Assembly: GCF_030816155.1 (NCBI RefSeq)
Contig: NZ_JAUSXR010000001.1
Span: 1,612,001-1,676,000 of the forward strand
Direction of reading: 5' to 3'
From: Arthrobacter woluwensis
GTDB taxonomy: Bacteria; Actinomycetota; Actinomycetes; Actinomycetales; Micrococcaceae
Length of the DNA: 64,000 nucleotides
The translations under genes were made by a program, and so were the position numbers. The notes beneath the pieces are model-generated. The model was not told the DNA's origin, did not search any database, and was given only the letters and a program-made list of their open reading frames with translations. How positions within the stretch are numbered: the first letter of the stretch is position 1; each line of letters starts with the position of its first letter. Of the stretch, positions 61,890-64,000 are shown one piece after another.

Positions 61890-64000
61890 GTCTCGACGAT
61901 TTCACGGAACTCGCAGGGCTCTTCAGCACGGAGACGGTGACCCACTCGCTGGTCCAGGACGTGCCCTTGCCCGGCATCGGCACGCTGGCGCTCGTGACCC
62001 TGGACAACGGGCTCGACCACCGCAAGCCCACCACGCTCGGCCCGAACACGCTTCTCGAGCTCGGGCACACCCTCGAATCCCTCGCAGAGCGCGCCACCAA
62101 GGGTGAGATCCACGCCGTGGGCATCACCGGGAAGCCGTACTTCCTGGTGGCCGGCGCCGACCTCACGGCCGTCTCCGCCATCTCCGAGCCGGAGCACGGC
62201 CTGGCGATGGCACGGCTGGGTCACGAAGTGTATGGACTGCTGCGGAACCTGCCGGTGCCGAGCTTCGCGTTCATCAACGGCCTCGCCCTGGGCGGCGGCC
62301 TCGAGATCGCCCTCCAGTCCACCTACCGCACGGTCAGCGCCTCGGCCGGCGCTCTCGGCCTCCCGGAGGCCTTCCTGGGCCTCGTCCCGGGCTGGGGCGG
62401 CGTCTATCTCCTGCCGCGTCTGATCGGGCCGGAGAACGCCGTCAAGGTGATGATCGAGAACCCTCTGAACAACAACCGGACCCTCAGCGGCAAGCAGGCC
62501 CTGGAGCTCGGCGTCGCCGACGCCCTCTTCGACGCCGCCGACTTCCTGGAGCAGTCCCTCTCCTGGGCCGCCCAGGTGCTCAGCGGCGAGGTCGCGCCGG
62601 AGCGCACGCACGCCGTCGACGCCTCCGATCCGCAGGTGGCCGAGCGCTGGCAGGCAGCCGTCGACGCCGGACGCGCCTTCGTGAGTCGTAAGATCTCCGA
62701 CGCTGCCCCGGCCCCCGGCAAAGTCCTCGACCTGCTCGAGGCCAACCGCACCCAGACGCAGGAGGAGTCCGCCGCGGCCGAGTGCGAGGCCCTCGCCGGG
62801 CTCATGCAGACCGGCGAGTTCCGCTCCACCGTCTACGCATTCCTCGATCTGGTGCAGAAGCGCGCCAAGCGTCCCGCCGGCGCGCCGGATGCCAAGCTGG
62901 CACGCCCCGTCACCAAGGTGGGCGTGGTGGGCGCCGGCCTGATGGCGGGCCAGCTCGCCCTGCTCTTCGCCAAGCAGCTCAAGGTGCCCGTGGTCATGAC
63001 GGACATCGACCAGGAGCGCGTGGACCGCGGCGTCTCCTACATCCACGGCGAAGTCGACAAGCTGCAGGCCAAGGGCCGCATGTCCGCCGACGCCGCGAAC
63101 CGGACCAAGGGGCTCATCACGGGCGCGGTGGACAAGCAGGCGTTCGCCGACGCCGACTTCGTGATCGAAGCGGTGTTCGAGGAACTCTCGGTCAAGAAGC
63201 AGGTGTTCGCGGAAGTCGAGGCGATCGTCTCCCCCGAGTGCATCCTGGCCACCAACACCTCCAGCCTGTCCGTCACGGAGATGGCGCGCGATCTGGAACA
63301 CCCGGAGCGGCTCGTCGGCTTCCACTTCTTCAATCCGGTGGCGGTCATGCCGCTCCTGGAGATCGTGCGGGCGCCGAAGACGTCGGACGAGACCCTGGCG
63401 ACGGCGTTCCTGCTGGCCAAGAACCTGAAGAAGAGCGCCGTGCTCGTCAAGGACGCCGCCGCCTTCGTGGTGAACCGCGTCCTCCTGCGCCTCATGGGCG
63501 AAGTGACGGCGGCCTTCGACGAGGGCACCCCGGCCGACGTCGCGGACAACGCGCTGCGCCCCATGGGCCTGCCGATGACCCCGTTCACGCTGGGAGCGAT
63601 GGTCGGCCTGCCGGTGGCGCAGCACGTGCAGGAATCCCTCCACGCCGCGTTCGGCGACCGCTTCACGGTCTCGACCAACCTCCAGGCCCTCATCGACAAC
63701 GGAGTGAAGAGCCTCTGGGCCCCCACCGACGACGGCGGCCAGGAGATCCCGGAGCGCGTGCTGGCCCTGATGACGTTCGGGGACAGCCCATCGACGTCCG
63801 AAGAGGTCCTCACGCGCACCCAGGACGCCCTGGCGGAGGAGATCGGCCTCATGCTCGAGGAAGGCGTGGTGGCGGGTCCCGAGGACATCGACCTCTGCAT
63901 GATCCTCGGCGCCGGCTGGCCCATGTTCCTCGGCGGCATCACGCCGTACCTGGACCGGGTGGGCGCGTCCGAGCGGGTCAACGGCAAGCGGTTCCACGCG
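61886..64000 (+). CDS. fadB: Multifunctional enoyl-CoA hydratase/3-hydroxyacyl-CoA dehydrogenase, 3' end outside window
   Basis: FadB hydrates enoyl-CoA and oxidises the 3-hydroxyacyl product. 705 codons are open to the window edge. The N-terminal crotonase domain has 'FLVAGADLTAVSA', 'INGLALGGGLEIAL' and 'LPEAFLGLVPGWGG'. The dehydrogenase has the NAD motif 'VGVVGAGLMAGQLALLF', 'TNTSSLSVTEMA' and the signature 'GFHFFNPVAVMPLLEIV'. The final residues 'MFLGGITPYLDRVG' are close to the family's normal end, so only a few codons are missing. Confidence 0.95.
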   Translation, partial: MSLDDFTELAGLFSTETVTHSLVQDVPLPGIGTLALVTLDNGLDHRKPTTLGPNTLLELGHTLESLAERATKGEIHAVGITGKPYFLVAGADLTAVSAISEPEHGLAMARLGHEVYGLLRNLPVPSFAFINGLALGGGLEIALQSTYRTVSASAGALGLPEAFLGLVPGWGGVYLLPRLIGPENAVKVMIENPLNNNRTLSGKQALELGVADALFDAADFLEQSLSWAAQVLSGEVAPERTHAVDASDPQVAERWQAAVDAGRAFVSRKISDAAPAPGKVLDLLEANRTQTQEESAAAECEALAGLMQTGEFRSTVYAFLDLVQKRAKRPAGAPDAKLARPVTKVGVVGAGLMAGQLALLFAKQLKVPVVMTDIDQERVDRGVSYIHGEVDKLQAKGRMSADAANRTKGLITGAVDKQAFADADFVIEAVFEELSVKKQVFAEVEAIVSPECILATNTSSLSVTEMARDLEHPERLVGFHFFNPVAVMPLLEIVRAPKTSDETLATAFLLAKNLKKSAVLVKDAAAFVVNRVLLRLMGEVTAAFDEGTPADVADNALRPMGLPMTPFTLGAMVGLPVAQHVQESLHAAFGDRFTVSTNLQALIDNGVKSLWAPTDDGGQEIPERVLALMTFGDSPSTSEEVLTRTQDALAEEIGLMLEEGVVAGPEDIDLCMILGAGWPMFLGGITPYLDRVGASERVNGKRFHA

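Overview
The window is chromosomal DNA of a high-GC actinobacterium, most likely an Arthrobacter-like member of the Micrococcaceae. The reasons are the codon use, many GTG starts and ATGA/GTGA gene overlaps, the C50 carotenoid cluster in the order crtE-crtB-crtI-crtYe-crtYf-crtEb, and actinobacterial lineage families (DUF3000, DUF6421, DUF6704, TIGR03085, MT0933-type antitoxin). Genus is an inference from gene content, not from a database search. I see no insertion sequence, prophage or CRISPR array.

Layout. 1-8.3 kb: a partial M20 peptidase, tRNA-Leu(GAG), an SRPBCC protein, a membrane alpha/beta-hydrolase, a HelR-type RNA polymerase-protecting helicase behind a rifamycin-associated element, and a PadR/DUF1048/ABC-exporter operon. 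8.4-15.5 kb: isoprenoid and carotenoid block with idi, a DUF2867-like fragment and tspO on the minus strand, divergent from the six-gene decaprenoxanthin-type operon. 15.6-18.6 kb: secreted lipase and two small secreted proteins. 18.7-21.2 kb: tRNA-Leu(CAA), the ANTAR regulator pdtaR and pyk. 21.2-34.8 kb: minus-strand nitrogen and amino-acid block hisI-trpE-(Trp membrane protein)-(DUF6704)-trpC-trpB-trpA-lgt followed by gltB-gltD. 35.7-46.3 kb: hisF, hisG, hisE, then an FMN-riboswitch-controlled pnuX-ribD-ribE-ribB-ribA-ribH operon, then rpe, rsmB, fmt and def. 46.4-48.9 kb: two hypotheticals and a tRNA cluster (Val, Gly, Cys, Val, Gly, Val, Gly). 49-60.5 kb: housekeeping and conserved genes (zapE, sseA, sufE, ybaK, msrB, DUF6421/SDR/aldolase cassette, DUF3000, rnd). 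60.6-64 kb: fadA-fadB beta-oxidation operon, cut by the window end.

How the parts work together. Idi and CrtE supply GGPP; CrtB, CrtI, CrtEb and CrtYe/Yf would turn it into a C50 cyclic carotenoid. The rib operon makes riboflavin under FMN control and includes a riboflavin importer. The trp genes share a transcription unit with hisI. A secreted lipase and the beta-oxidation operon carry nearly the same 14-bp operator-like element, which suggests a common fatty-acid-responsive repressor.

Quality note. Six genes (helR, tspO, crtYf, the DUF6704 gene, pnuX, fmt) are each broken by a single indel in a short G/C run; in five a single extra G/C explains it. In each case the conserved protein resumes at once in the neighbouring frame. 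Because fmt is among them, I think sequencing or assembly indels are more likely than six real pseudogenes. The coordinates below give the full repaired gene span.
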